A DNA stretch of 64,000 nt from Palaemon carinicauda (lineage: Eukaryota > Arthropoda > Malacostraca > Decapoda > Palaemonidae): contig NC_090746.1 of assembly GCF_036898095.1 (NCBI RefSeq), positions 112,244,607-112,308,606 on the forward strand, in the 5' to 3' direction. Shown here piece after piece: positions 1 to 52,208 of this stretch. Positions within the stretch are counted from its first letter, which is position 1. Each line of letters starts with the position of its first letter. Below the pieces are notes generated by a model. The model saw only the letters and a list, made by a program, of their open reading frames with translations, was not told the origin of the DNA and ran no database searches. The translations under genes were made by a program, and so were the position numbers.

Positions 1-485
1 GGAATAAGAGTTCGACTGAACAAGGCCGCCGCCATGTCAATGTTTCCTACAAAATAGAATAGGAAAGATTACAGTACTTGAACCTTCATTGATACTGACT
101 GTCATTGATGCCTGTTATTCAATAATGGTAGGGTTGCTTTAGAAAGTGACAGAACTATTTAGTGGGACTAAATAGGTGACAAATTACTAGTGAAGCTTTG
201 TACTGTAGGTTTTATACATAAAAATATTTTGTTGGAAATTTCAAGTAAAGTACCCATATGTAAATGCTTGATTTTTGAGGTAGACAACATGATGTTCATG
301 TCTTGTTGACTTTGATGGACTTAGCATGCAGTTCCCTGTGTTTGATAGGGCTTAGCTGAATTTTATTTTGATAGATTAAGAGTCATCATACTCTGTGAGT
401 AAGAAAACAATAAACGATAGATATCCATTATCCACTAGACTCGGGTAGACTGTAATTTATTTACCAAATTATTTGTTTATTTCAG
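1..485 (+). other. Upstream flank or 5' intron of Tao
   Basis: No coding exon is visible. A polypyrimidine stretch and an AG at 484-485 (ttatttcag) look like a splice acceptor for the first coding exon, so at least the 3' part of this stretch is probably an intron behind an untranslated exon. The first 60 bases hold gccgccgcc followed by ATG at 34, a 7-codon ORF that closes at 57. It could be part of an untranslated exon, but nothing proves it. I see no TATA box or initiator that I would defend. Confidence 0.4.
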
Positions 486-563
486 ATGTTGGTGTTTGAG
501 TGAGTGATGTAACAAGAAAGGAAACATAATCATCTCGGGAGCTTCGGCCGCCTCACTCCAGAA
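486..563 (+). promoter_or_regulatory. Tao: 5' UTR of Tao with two very short upstream ORFs
   Basis: This is the untranslated start of the first coding exon, after the inferred acceptor at 485. It contains two upstream ATGs in different frames from the kinase. One at 486 encodes five codons and stops at 501-503. The other at 507 is immediately followed by TAA, a minimal start-stop uORF. Neither overlaps the kinase ATG at 564, so reinitiation would be needed after them. Such elements commonly lower translation. That role here is inferred. Confidence 0.5.
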
Positions 564-39118
<38,555 letters not shown>

Positions 39119-39656
39119 GTATGTTAAGTACTCTTGAAGTGAAATCTCGCATTTCATAGGATTATTCATAATTTTTATTACATTAAGTTTTGAAAACTAA
39201 TATTTTACAGAATTAAGGGAGGGGTTGATTAGTAAGGATTTTTTTGTCCAATGGATAAATTTATAAATTAATAATTGTTGAGAACATATTTCAGTATTAT
39301 TTAAAGTTGTTTCATGTCTTTACTGTAGATCATGTATTGTAATAGACTTGCTATCAATTGTAACAGTCCAAGTACATTTTCCATGTGGATCATTCAGTTT
39401 GTAGATAGGTTTGATTGAATGCTAATATTGAAGAGAGTTTACTGATCCATCTGTCATGAATTCATATTATAACTAAAGTCATGTTGTTTGCAGATTATGG
39501 AAGGTAACTTTGTTGCATTAAAAGGTAATTTAAAGGAATATGTCTTGGTCACTGGGTTGAGTGGTTGTTCATGAAATCTTTACTTTCAGAACTTTGGAAA
39601 AATTTCACATTTTCCACTCCCAAATAATTTTGTTCCTACATGAATATAATCCTTCA

Positions 39657-41450
39657 TACTTTGATAGGAGTATGCTTTCAGGTAAGCTTGATAGGGCTCT
39701 TAAAACTTAAGGTGGCAGTAGTTATGTGGAGAGTGGTTAAGCCCATACCAGTCACCGAGCTACCACTATGTTTTCAGCTGCCAGCTAGTACACACTTCCA
39801 GTGTCCTCATCTGACTCTTTAGATATTACCCTTGCTTTCAACCCGGTAAGGATGGTGCAAGAAGAAGATTTCTCTAGGAGCTGAGAGGCTTCAGGGTTCA
39901 GCTTATATTGAAGTGCAGCAGCCAGCACCCTTAGACTTCAGTTCAGTAGTCCCTCCTGTCAAGTCATTGCTTGAATGTTCTAGCTGTATTCATCTCATCA
40001 TTCTTTCTGTACTCCCCATACCAATCCAGCATGGTTATCATCCTCTCTATCAAATTGAAGATCTTTCACAACCTCATGCAGGACATTTGTACAGCCTCTT
40101 TCTACGTGGTGTCAACACAAACATGGGGTTGATCGTAACCCATCAAGAAAGTTTTTTTTTAATCTTTGGCTTTTTCTGTTAGATAATTTTATGGGGAAAT
40201 TGTTGGGTGCAGGGGATATTAAAAAAGAGGATTTGCAGTGTTAGCAGATAACTAGCTGTGTTAGAGTTGTCTGTGCAAACCAGTCAGTATTAACATTCTT
40301 GTTCTTGTTAGACAGCATTCCTGTTTGCTGTTTATTTCCTTGCGAGTGTAATGACATAATAATCCTGAGTAGATTGGTATTCCTTAGATATAAGTGTGTT
40401 CCATCGGAGGAGAGTTTTTCTGCCTCCAAGTGTGGAGCAGAAAGCTACCGCCTTTCATATCTATATTGTCTTCCCATTCCTGAAAGACACTAAGGACATA
40501 TACCCTGAGATTTCTTTTCCCAGGGGAGTGTCATCATCAACCTGTATAAGCCCATTCATTCTCATCTACATTGGAGAGTCTTCAGTGCTACTTCCATAAG
40601 AATGAGTAGAATATGTCATAGAAGAAATTCAGGAAGTCTGATTGATAGGAGTGACGTATATGTAGCTGCCACTGTTTCTCTCCCTGCGGGAGAGAGAATG
40701 CAATGCATAATAGAACCTCTCTTCTTGAGTGAGTTCTGAGAGTTGTATGTGACTGTAACCAGCACTCAGTGTCGTAAGAGACTGAGCACTTGTACCCTCG
40801 TCCGAAATGAAGATCACCGTCCTCTTTCCCGTCCTTCTTCTAAGAGTTCCCGAGAGACAGCATGATTACCACTAAGGGAGACAACAGCTCAGCAGAAGAA
40901 TAATGGTGATCCAGGTCCTCTCTCATACAAGCTACGTAGGAGGAAAGCTGAACGTCTCAACTCTGTCACCAAGACAGCCCTCCAGGCACGAGCTCTTCAC
41001 AAGTACGGGCTCAAACCATACTTGAACTACCTTCCATGCGCACCTTAGATTCACTCGCTCGGTCTCCATGATAGGCAAACATGAGTATGGTGACATTGGC
41101 AGACTGTCTGTCTCCTGATGATCAACCCTACATGTACTTTGGTTCCACGCACACCTGGGATCCAAATGTTCGATGAACATGATGACAACGATGACTATGA
41201 CGACATAGGCAGACTTTCTTGTCATAGACCTCTTGTATTTTTCCTAACCACATAAACCCGAGTCTTTTAAGTTACACTTCCTGCCTCAACCCTGCAAGTT
41301 TTTGGTTTAAGGTCAATGTGCGAGCTCAGTGACCTGCCCGGTGGGTACAGTTCAACGGCCACCCTCCAGCTAACTAATACTACCTTGTTATGATTTCATA
41401 GCCGTATCCAGCTTCGCTGAAACCATACTCCTATTCAAGGATTGGTAAAT
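39657..41450 (+). mobile_element. DIRS-like relic with diverged inverted termini
   Basis: The left end (39657-39775: ataggagtatgctttcag, then gagagtggttaagcccatac and cagtcaccgagct) is an inverted diverged copy of the right end (about 41330-41450: gagctcagtgacctgcc, then agcttcgctgaaaccatact). The right terminus also resembles the ITR of the 32-34 kb element (agcttcgctgaaa). The interior at 40175-40860 is a diverged copy of 59040-59640. No RT, RNase H or recombinase block is convincing. Confidence 0.6.
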
Positions 41451-42007
41451 ATGATTTAGTTTAAAAATTTGTCATGTTGCAGAGATCTTGACACTTACAT
41501 TTATGATTATTTTCAAAAGGCATAGTTCAAATAAGATAAAGAAATTAGCCATATTCAAATTTTATGCTAATATTTGGCCAATTGAAAGCAGGATCCACTA
41601 GAGTAAGCAAGCAAGTTGATATTCATGAAGATTCTCTCTGGAGCAGTTGTTCTGTGAAGAAAATTCAAAAGATTCATAAATTGTCATGTAGAAGAAACTG
41701 TCAGGATTATATATTTACTGAACATATTTCCCAGAGACATTGTTTATAACCAAAGGCTGTGTAAACATTATAACATTATATGAGTATAATGTCATAAGGT
41801 AAATGGCATTTAAACATTTATACCTAAATCTTTTAGTCTAGAAGAAAAGGGGAAAATTATATTAACATGTATTTTTATGCACAGAGTTTTGAGACTACCT
41901 TTTAGAGCAAAACTGTTATTTGGGTAGTGGGGAAGCTAGACCTGATTGATAATTCTTATATTGATAGTGATGAAAACATATAGGTTCTTGAATTTTATTC
42001 CCTATTC

Positions 42008-42020
42008 CCCCCCCCCCCCC
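42008..42020 (+). repeat. Poly-C run
   Basis: About 13 consecutive C followed by aaaaga. A likely trouble spot for base-calling. Confidence 0.85.
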
Positions 42021-42135
42021 AAAAGAAAAAAACTTACAAGTGCTTACATGACAGATCCATTAATGATATACTGCATTGCCTAATATTAGTAGAGGAGGGA
42101 AAAACTACTTGCACCAACTTTTAATGCTCATGATA

Positions 42136-42440
42136 GTGAGGCCTCTACTGTCATTGGTAACATCCCTGACTGGTGATCGCTAGAATGGGGTTAGAGTCCC
42201 GCTCAGACTCATTAGTTCCTTTGGTCGCTGCAACCTCACCATTCTTGTGAGCTAAGGATGGAGTCATCAGTAGCCATTGCCTGGCCCTCCTTGGTCCTAG
42301 CTTGTGTGGAGAGGGGCTTGGGTATTGATCATTTGTTTATATGGTCAGTCTCAAGGGCATTGTCCTGCTTGATAGGGCAATGTCACTGTCCCTTGCCTCT
42401 GCCATTCATGAGTGGCCTTGAAACCATTAAACTGCTTCCC
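42136..42440 (+). mobile_element. tRNA-derived SINE
   Basis: Starts with a tRNA-like head: ctactgtcattggtaacatc region (A-box-like) and ggggttagagtcccgctc (B-box-like; the functional consensus is GGTTCGAGTCC, so one or two bases have decayed). The body continues gtcgctgcaacctcacc, then ggccctccttggtcctagct and tgtcactgtcccttgcct. I recall this as a widespread decapod SINE. Not a functional tRNA: acceptor and anticodon stems do not pair. Confidence 0.7.
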
Positions 42441-43123
42441 TTCAAATTGTGTGTGACATTCATAGAGCCAGCCTGTTTCTCTTCTCAATGCCTCTTCCAT
42501 GGTTTCCCAGTGTTTTCATTATTATTCACATTCCTCTCATTTAATCAGTAATAGTTTATTTTATAGTATTTGTATTACAGAAGTTGCTCAGGTTTTACAG
42601 TATTAGTACATAGGTGTGTACCGACAATATTTTAATACTGCTACTTCAGACTCAGTTTATTCAGTTTTTCATTTTCTGGTCAGGCTAGTAGTTTTTTGGA
42701 TAATGGATTTTTTCTCCATGAATATGCTTTTGCTATTTAAACTTTTCAATGAGTGTACACCCTTGTAAGAATGGAAGGATGATCATTAGTTTCCTTTTAA
42801 AGAAGAAATTATTCCTGTCAAGGCAATGGGCTAGGGAAGTGCTCTTTCTTGTATTTTCATCCGTCGGGGTCTATATTTAGGTTCCACCTTGAATATTTGA
42901 ACAGATTAAAGTACTAAGTGTTCTTCATCTCTGGCCTTTAAACTTTAATCTTTTTGGATCATAGCAATGCTACACTGCCCTCACTAAATTCAAATTGAGA
43001 TATGTGATGCTTAACATTATGGTTGTTACTGGGAATCATTTGCATAAGAAATTAGTTATGGTGGGTTCTTTGCTACCTACTACAGGAAGGGCTTATTAAC
43101 CTCATTTACTTTTACCTTAAATT

Positions 43124-43191
43124 TCATTAATTCTATCTTTGGGAGTAGCAGAGGGTGTCATTAATTCTATCTTTGGGAGTAGCAGAGGGTG
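43124..43191 (+). repeat. 2 x 34 bp perfect direct duplication
   Basis: Two adjacent copies starting tcattaattctatctttggg, ending about 75 bases before the assembly gap. May be real or a collapse/patch artefact. Confidence 0.9.
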
Positions 43192-43267
43192 TGGCTGTAT
43201 ACAAGGTATCAATATTAACTCATGTTAGCAAATGCTCTCATATATAATTATGTGCACTAATTACCAT

Positions 43268-43767
43268 NNNNNNNNNNNNNNNNNNNNNNNNNNNNNNNNN
43301 NNNNNNNNNNNNNNNNNNNNNNNNNNNNNNNNNNNNNNNNNNNNNNNNNNNNNNNNNNNNNNNNNNNNNNNNNNNNNNNNNNNNNNNNNNNNNNNNNNNN
43401 NNNNNNNNNNNNNNNNNNNNNNNNNNNNNNNNNNNNNNNNNNNNNNNNNNNNNNNNNNNNNNNNNNNNNNNNNNNNNNNNNNNNNNNNNNNNNNNNNNNN
43501 NNNNNNNNNNNNNNNNNNNNNNNNNNNNNNNNNNNNNNNNNNNNNNNNNNNNNNNNNNNNNNNNNNNNNNNNNNNNNNNNNNNNNNNNNNNNNNNNNNNN
43601 NNNNNNNNNNNNNNNNNNNNNNNNNNNNNNNNNNNNNNNNNNNNNNNNNNNNNNNNNNNNNNNNNNNNNNNNNNNNNNNNNNNNNNNNNNNNNNNNNNNN
43701 NNNNNNNNNNNNNNNNNNNNNNNNNNNNNNNNNNNNNNNNNNNNNNNNNNNNNNNNNNNNNNNNNNN
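43268..43767. other. Assembly gap, 500 N
   Basis: Exactly 500 unknown bases, which suggests a placeholder length. Missing 3' exons of Tao could lie here if the gene is compact. Confidence 0.99.
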
Positions 43768-44417
43768 GTTGTATTCTTTGGCTTTTCTAGGTGTCATCGT
43801 TTTTCAGTGTTTAGAAAAACCTTGATCTTAATGGAAAAGCTAGTTTTTAGATGCAACAATTATAACATGGATGAGACTTCCACCCCTGTGTAGGTTATCT
43901 CAAATAAAAGAAATGGTTGAAAGTAGAGAAGCCCTCTTTGCTCAATGTCATGTCATATGATCAGCAACTAAAGTTGAGTGGTAATCGTCAGTCAGAGAAG
44001 ATTATTTTAGGTGAAGTAATAATTGAATGTACACTTGTCAATAATTCTCTACTACATCTATGAGCCCCTGGTTTTCTTTCATATTGTTATCCTCTGGCTT
44101 TTAGGTATGCTGTGTAATATGGCACCTTTTTGTAGCGGGGTCAGCCAGTATGAGGCTTACAACTTTTCATTAGTCTCAAATATGTAGGCAGAAAGAAAGA
44201 AAAAGGAAAAGATAGAGAAATTAGGACTATTTATATTTGGTGGCGAGCTGTAACATATTGCAAAGGCGATGAAGGCTGTATGTTTAACTTCGTATGGAAG
44301 TTTGCTGATCGTAACAGTTTCCTGTACGTTTAAACCCTAGTCAGATGAAGGCAGAATGGCCTTTATCAACAAGAAACTGCAGAGAACAAATGATTTTAAA
44401 TATCCATGGGAGTTGAA

Positions 44418-44503
<86 letters not shown>

Positions 44504-47500
44504 ACCTTTAAGGGGTTTTTTGCCATCACTTGGCCATATTTTAGCTTTGTGCAGTGCTCTACTTCATTCCTACTCGTTTTCGGTTATCGAAAATGAGAAT
44601 ATGTGGAAGGGTTTGTAAGGCTCATAGTAGCTGACGTTTTCACAAAAGTCCCCAAAATCAGTCATCTCACTTAGTCTTGCCATTCTCCCATTATTCTTAT
44701 ATCACTTGTAGCTAATGATCCATTTTGTAAATAACTCAGGTTGTGGCTTGGCATGTTTAGAAAAAAATATTTTAACTGAATCCAGCAGCTAAAACGTATT
44801 ACTGCTGATATATAAATTGGAATAAATTGCATCAAAATATCTTCAAAGTTTGCAATGGCATTTGAAATTACTGCGCAGCCAGACATTTAGGATTTGGATC
44901 TGAAACTGTAACATATTGAAATACACTATGCAGCCAAACATTAAAAAATGAAATTAGAATTATGGATTATCGTTGATATCAGTTCAAGTGTGTGAATTTC
45001 ACACTGTAGATGAATGTTGAAGAGAATTTTTGCAAAGCCACACATTTCTCTTAAGAGGCCTCTGCTTATAAATGCTTTCTCATCCCTTGCTATGTTATTG
45101 CAAGGTCGAGTATGTGTGATGATAGCCAATGCTGGGAGATTGAGTATGGAAGCTTAGGAAGAATTTTTTATATATATTTTTTTTCACTTTGTTGACCTTC
45201 AGTGCTAAACTGTTTCTCTTAAGAATCATGTGATCATATAGTAGTCATCTCTCCTTATGTCTTTGTTTGTAATAAGGAAGTTGTATTTTCCAATCATTTT
45301 TTGACCCAGCAGTATTTTTTCTATTTTTGCCATGAGTCCCGGTTGGCTTTGTTGCAGACATTCTCTCTTCCTCTTAGATAGGCATAGACATGTTGTATGC
45401 TGCATCATTCCAACCTTTTACTGTTCAATTTTTTTTCTAATTCCTAGAAGTAAAGTGTAGATTATGTATTGTAGTGCTCAAGTGAATGAAGTCTTTATTT
45501 TCAGTAGAAGAAAATAAAAGTTATATGGTCATATGTTGTATATTTAGCATGGCATATATTTGTAAGTTTAAGAAATGTCAAACCTGATATTTGAAATTGT
45601 TATATTGATTTTCTTCCTTTGTTATATTTATCTGTTTTGTTTTTACTCAACCCAAGTCGTAGAATAAAATCTGAAGAAATTCAGTATTAAATTTGACGTT
45701 TTAAATTGTTAGTCAGTGTGTATGTAGTATGCAGAGGAAAAATATGTATAAATGTGAGAATTTTTGTGTGTAGTCTTTTGAGAAATACAAAGCCTGATGT
45801 CAGTTTTGAGTTACTAAGAAGACCAAATATTTTGTCATACTAATTGGAGAGAAAAGGAATTCAAGATAGCTGAGTTAATCCCAAAGACCCATAGCTGCCG
45901 GGACATTCCTGGGTCATTATTATTACTAGTTCATTGTTGTATTGTATACATAGTTTCTTGTACTCATGTTAATATCTTTTCTCTATTGATTACAGTGTAT
46001 TTATAAAATGTCTTCTAACATTGGCTTTTAGAATATGATGTTATAACTGTATTGGAATTTTGTTTCTTTTTGATGCAACTAAGTTGTATCAGTGATAATT
46101 TTCTTTTATTATTTCTTTGCTTGCACTGTATCCTTGCATCTCCACTATAATCACCGTTGTGTTGCTGAAAATAGGTGATAACCGTTTTCTCATAGGACAG
46201 AGTTTGCACTCGGCTTTGTTCTTGGTAAGGTTCACAGCCATTTATTTCCTAAGTGGAGAGAAATTTGTTCATTTTAATGGTCACATAAAGACAGAATTCT
46301 TGATAAATTTGTCAGTTCTTATTCTTACGTTTTCTTTAGATTATTTGTAGTCATGGACTTGGCCTTCATGAAAGGCTCTTTTGTGTACTTTTTTTATCGC
46401 TTTTTCCTCTTCAGTCTTTCTCTCATGGATGCTGCATTCCATGTTTCTTCTTTGTTTTCTTCATTTTTAATTACATCATGTTGGGGAAAAATGGTAACTA
46501 GAGATTTTTTAAACAAAATTTGTATATACCGTAAATATACGTTGTATGTTGTTATTAACTTATTACAGTCAGTAAGGTTACTTGCCACATTATAACAGAT
46601 TATTGATAATGAAAAAATATATTTGATTTTAATAAAGTGTATTCATTTTTATTTTTGATTAATTGAGCATGCCTAATGAGGTACCTACCCTGCATATTGC
46701 TGAAAAAGCTTTAACATCATGACATACTCAAATTTAAGATTTTTTTTTTCTACTTATTTAGTATATATTTATTAATATGATAATACAGGGTGAATATTTA
46801 TCATTTGTGACCCACATCCCCATCCAATTACTAGGTCTGATTTGTAGGAACATCATTGGTGTGCAGTGTGACTTACGTTACGGATAGGTATACATGCTTT
46901 CTTCTTTATCCCTCTAGTGATTTCTTTCCCCTTCTCTTTCAAGCTGGTTGAACGATACTAGTCTAGTTTTCTAATTTTGTGTCAGTTTTTAAGAGTATGT
47001 TGAATGGATATTATAGAAGTTAGATTGGAAGTTTTTAAAGATTATTTAAACATCATTTTCAGTTATGATTTTGTTTAGTTTTGCGTAAATATATAATGCC
47101 CATCCATTCACAATGGTACTCTCCTTAGCTATATTATTATGTATCATATATTTTTCATTAAAGTAATTTACTTTTAATCTTTTGTAAATAGCCTAGCAAA
47201 TTACTTTTATACCTAATCTTTGACATTTTTGTACTGCTCTTGTATTCTTATTCTGATCATGTTACGCCTCTTATGTACCTACCCCTGCCATACCATACCA
47301 TACCATTTGAAACCAACTCAACTGTTAGCTTGTATGCCCACCCTGCTTTGTTATTCCTCAAGTCCAATCCCCTCCCTCGACCCAGTCTTATTACTCGACT
47401 TTCCCAACACTCTTATTGTAGATACATCCTTCTCTTCCTCCTCCTCTTCTATGTTCTCTAACCTCTGTTTAGTGATCCCAGGTAAATAAAAGAAGAGTCT

Positions 47501-47703
47501 AAGGTATTAGTGGCATTACAAACATGTGGTGTGATCCAGGCATATCAGTTGCATTTATACCACCATTATGATCAAGTGGCATCCGACTTAATGCTGAACC
47601 TAGAGAAATTATGCTAGTTAGGAAATTACATTACTCATTGATTTTGAAGGTCAATCAATTAGTTTAATTGAAAAAAACTTACTATTCCTCAATTATGCTA
47701 GGT

Positions 47704-47704
<1 letters not shown>
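43768..47704 (+). other. No gene seen; (TC)41 at 44420-44501
   Basis: AT-rich sequence without recognisable exon. Contains a (TC)n run of about 82 bases at 44420-44501. Short ORFs here are hydrophobic, AT-driven and show no family motif. Confidence 0.5.

Positions 47705-47781
<77 letters not shown>
47705..47781 (+). repeat. (CT)38 microsatellite
   Basis: Uninterrupted CT dinucleotides, pyrimidines on the + strand. Confidence 0.98.
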
Positions 47782-47784
<3 letters not shown>

Positions 47785-50700
47785 AAGAATGTGATGCTCA
47801 TTTGAGTGTCTAGTCGGGTGCCTCCTCACGTGTATGTACTGTCCTTGAATTTCCTCAAGATTCAGACTAGTGAGGATGCATTTTTGTATGGGTCTATATG
47901 TTTGTAATGTTATAAATTGTGTATGTATATAATACAAGAAAAAATACATGATGCTTCCAAAATACATCTCATACTTTTCCTAGCGTTCTGAATGATTTTA
48001 ACCTGCTTTTCAGTGCATTATTCTGTCCCCTTAACAGCTGTTTCAAATGTACTGCTTTTTTAGGGGATAAATGGCTTTAGGGATTTAAAATTTTATTGAT
48101 TGTTCAATCTATATTGAATATGAGCAGGGAGGTAGAAGAAATAATTCCTAGCAAGCAAAGCAAAGAATTGTGCTTTAAATTTTAGATAAATAAAATGTCC
48201 CTTTTATTATTTATTCTCCACAATATTATCCTCCTGAACTGAGTGAAAGCTTGTAAATAGTAGTAGGGTACGTACAATACTGAGTTATGCCTTTAAAGAA
48301 TTGGTATATCTTAGTATATCCTTTTGAGATGCAATGAATATCATGCTATCTATAGTGCCATGCTGCTTATTGACCAGTTCTTGATATTGCTCTGGTAAAT
48401 ACTTGAAAGATTGTGCTTGCTTTAACTGCATAAAAGATAAAGTTAGACAGCTTTCTACTTTACATTGTGGAATTGAGCACCAGAGATATTTAAACTACCC
48501 TCATGTCAGGAATAGATACTATAATATTTTTGGATAAACAGGTTTCCAAAGTAGTGTTGGCTATTTAGGATTTGTTGATAATCATACACAAGTTGCAATG
48601 TATGCCCCCTCCCCCTAAAATTAGTAAGCACATACGCAAACACATACATAAAAGCAGTGGACCTATGAAAGTTTCCAGGGTACAATCTAAGATGAAGGTT
48701 GTTTCTGTGTCATGGTACTAACGATGTTTATGTAATTTCTCCATGTTTGATATACCGTACATAATGTTACTTAGGTTTAGATGACAAAACATGATGCCAT
48801 GAATTTGTTTGATTGTACATTAGTAACCTTAATGTACTATTTTACAGTTGTCTAGCAAAAAGTTAAATGCTTGCCAAAAAGTTTGGTACCATGAAACAAA
48901 AGTACCTTTTGGTCAAATAAGACTGTTCTTCTTAGAAATATTGCTCAATCAAATCAGCGTATTTGGATGAATCTTACCTATAAGTCACATTGCTATCATC
49001 ATGGAAGTGTGAAGTTCTGAGTCTTAGAATGAAAATATTCTTAGCACCCAATCTGCCCTCCTCAGGGTTTGACTGGTACTAATTATTTTCTCATGTACAT
49101 TAGTGTATATCATTATTTATTTGTAACTTTTGCATAAAAATTAGTAGATGCCTTTGGCAGCATTATCTTATTCAGCTGCATCCCATATTTTTCATTTATT
49201 GCAGTTTTTAAACTTTAACTTTTCAACTACAACCCTGCCCTTTTCCAAACTTATATCACATGGAATGCTTCTAAAATGTTGGTTATTTGATTAGTGCCAA
49301 ATTTGATATGAATAATGCTAACAACTGGGAGAAGCTCAAGTGAGTGGGTTGTCACACCACCAACCTGTGAGCCAGGTACATTTCAGGCAAGAGAAATGTC
49401 ATGACAGAAGAGCTTTGTTGCCAAGGGCAGGTTGTACATCCTTGAGTAGCAGAATGGCTCTTCGTGTTTCAGGAAACTCGTGATCTATAGATTCACCTTT
49501 TGGCTAAATGGAAAGCTTTGTGCTTTCCCTATGTCTCAGACCTGTGAGCTGTATTGGAGGATGCCTTTTAGTACCTATGGGACCACCTGGATGTTACACC
49601 TTTCCCATTCAGCCTGATCAGTCAGATGATCACAGAAAATCAAGAGATCTTGGTGTAAAGAATGATGATTCTTCACTATGTGCTATCTAAGCAATATTCC
49701 AATCTAAAGGCTCTTTATGTTGAGGCATAGTTTGCTCTTGTTCTTCAGCTTGAACTGTTGAGGTGCTACCAGTTCATGGAGTCGCCTGTTCTTCACAGTG
49801 AAAACTGTTCAATAGCTCCTGCAAAAGAGATTTATCATGTATGACTGAACTAGGGATGTCATGTTCTGCAGTGTCCCTCAACAGAATTCTATCTGGAAAA
49901 ATAGGCCATATTATGAGATGGGGTCTCTATGATTGAAGCCACTCTTCAACTTACTATAGACTTTCTTGTCTATCTTTTCTGAGATAAGATCCTCTTAATC
50001 TCGGCAATGAAGAGCAATTTATAAAAATTGAAAAATAACCCTGGTAAATTGGATAAGCTTTTTGTCCTCGTTTGAGCTTTCCACATTCTTATGGAGCTTT
50101 GAATAGTGTTACCCAGTAAGTGTATTCGGCCCTCGAAGTTGAGATGGGAGACTATTCTTTAAGTGTCTCACGCGGGCACTCTTTCAGGAATTTGTGAGTC
50201 TCCAGGTAAGAATTTTTTTTTTCTTCATGCTAACCTTAATATTGGCAAAGGAAGTGGCCAAGTTTCATAGTTTCTTATATAGAGTCCAGCACACTAGAAG
50301 TTGAGGTTCTCTTATTTTTATTTGTTCCTAAGTTTGTGGTAAAAACTAGAATTCATAATTTCCCTACAAGAAATTTGAGAGTTTCTTGATCCTATCCCGG
50401 TGGGACTTTATGATGATTAAGATGAGATGCTTTAATACTCAATGCAAGCTTTAAAGTACAACTTGAATAGAATGGAATATCAAGAGGTCACATTGTTTGG
50501 TGCATTGCTCCATTCCTCTCTTTCATGTATAACTACTTGGTAGTTTAGGTACTTGGACTTGTAGTTTAGCAGTACTAGACTTGATACTACTACTAATTGA
50601 GAGATAACCCCTTAAATCCCTTGGGCACCTTCTGCTCAGGACCTATGTTGGCTGATGCTCAATATGTTCATAGCTGCTAAGCATCTTGCCTCAAGTTTAT

Positions 50701-52114
50701 GAGTTGCCGCACATTATGGTTGGGGAGCGAGTGGTGTAATGTCTAGTATATCTACCTTTCATTTTTGTCTCTGACCCCCATTATTAATTCCCATTTGTGG
50801 CACTATACTCTTGGTTTTTTATTATCATCATAACTTACTTTTGCTCCCATTTGCCAAACTTTATCTTTTCAAACTTTTACCCAATTTCTTGTTTTAATTC
50901 TCTACATCAAATTAGTAATGCATCATCAGCAAACATCAGTTACTCCACATTACATTCATGACAAATTTAATTATCCCACAACTACGAACCTACATCAACT
51001 ACCATCCTTTTCTGTATATCTGCATTTTATATCCATAAAGATATCAAATAATCACAGAGATGTAAGCCACTCTTGCCTTGCACACAATTTACTATCATTA
51101 TTATTAATAAGCAGAAATCTGTATGCCTCCAAAACATAGAGATAGAGGACATACAGAGCGCTGTCAACACAAAGAGGGGCCGGCACAACTGATTCGGAGC
51201 AAAAATTGTTTACTTGGGATTTAAAGCAATATTGTGGAGAAAGGTTTGCAATAGAGAAATAGTACACACAAATTTTTAAAGAAAGTAAATCATTAGATAA
51301 CTAAAGAACGAAATAAAAACGTGCATTGGTGCCAATGAGCTGCAATAACCAAAGGCCACTGCTAAAGATGTCTGCCTCCCTCCTCCAACATATAGGGAAG
51401 GCTTTGCCATGTAATTTAAAAGAGGGGTCAGGTTGGCACTCAAGTTCAATAGTTTGTTATATTCAGAAGTAAGATTCATAGAAATAATCATGATTGTCAT
51501 AATTATGATTAAAATTCAAGACAACCTAGCTGGAAACCAGAAGGCTAAAATCCCTTGGGGGCCCCACTCAGGAAAGCAGCATCAATATTGAAATACTGTA
51601 GAAATGTAGAAAAATAATAAAGGAGAAGTAATAAAATGACAGCAATAACAGTATCATCATGAGTGCAGTACAGTATATGCAGAGGACAGCAGTCATCATT
51701 TTGAAAATAGAAGCTCAAAGTTAAAGCCTAAGGATCTTGGTCTTTCTGATAAACATCCCAAACATCATTTGGAAAACAAAAGGGAGTACTGTATATAATA
51801 TAGGGGCTATAGCACTATCGAAGTCTAGTTAACATTAGTTTGATTTTGGAGTATCCTTGATTAAAGCTAGTTGTTTATCATAGCTAAAGAGTCCTATTTT
51901 TGACTTGATAAAGACAAAGTTTTGTCAGAACAGTGCTGTAGTGAATGAAGTATGAAGAGAAGGAACAATCATCATTAAACCAAAGGCTTATGCCTAAAAA
52001 CTTAAAGAAACTGAGTAAATATGAAGATTCCTGAAGGAAACACATTGACGCCACTAAAGCTATCTTCTTCAATGAAAATTGCATTAAAGAGAAACTGTCT
52101 CAAAAGCATATACC

Positions 52115-52123
<9 letters not shown>
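47782..52123 (+). other. No supported gene
   Basis: About 4.3 kb. 49320-50230 has a more balanced base composition than its surroundings and may be an old retroelement, but no domain is readable. 50900-51140 and 51260-51500 are similarly suggestive only. Confidence 0.4.

Positions 52124-52206
<83 letters not shown>
52124..52206 (+). repeat. (TA)41 microsatellite
   Basis: Preceded by gtgtgtg and immediately followed by the 5' truncated end of an RTE-like LINE. Confidence 0.98.

Positions 52207-52208
<2 letters not shown>

Noticed and set aside
42136..42230. Functional tRNA gene
   Set aside because: The A and B boxes are imperfect and no cloverleaf forms; a long SINE body follows.
43232..43825. 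ORFs through the N gap
   Set aside because: Their length comes from unknown bases, not sequence.
44406..44618. Leu/Ser-repeat ORF in the (TC)n run
   Set aside because: It is a microsatellite translation.
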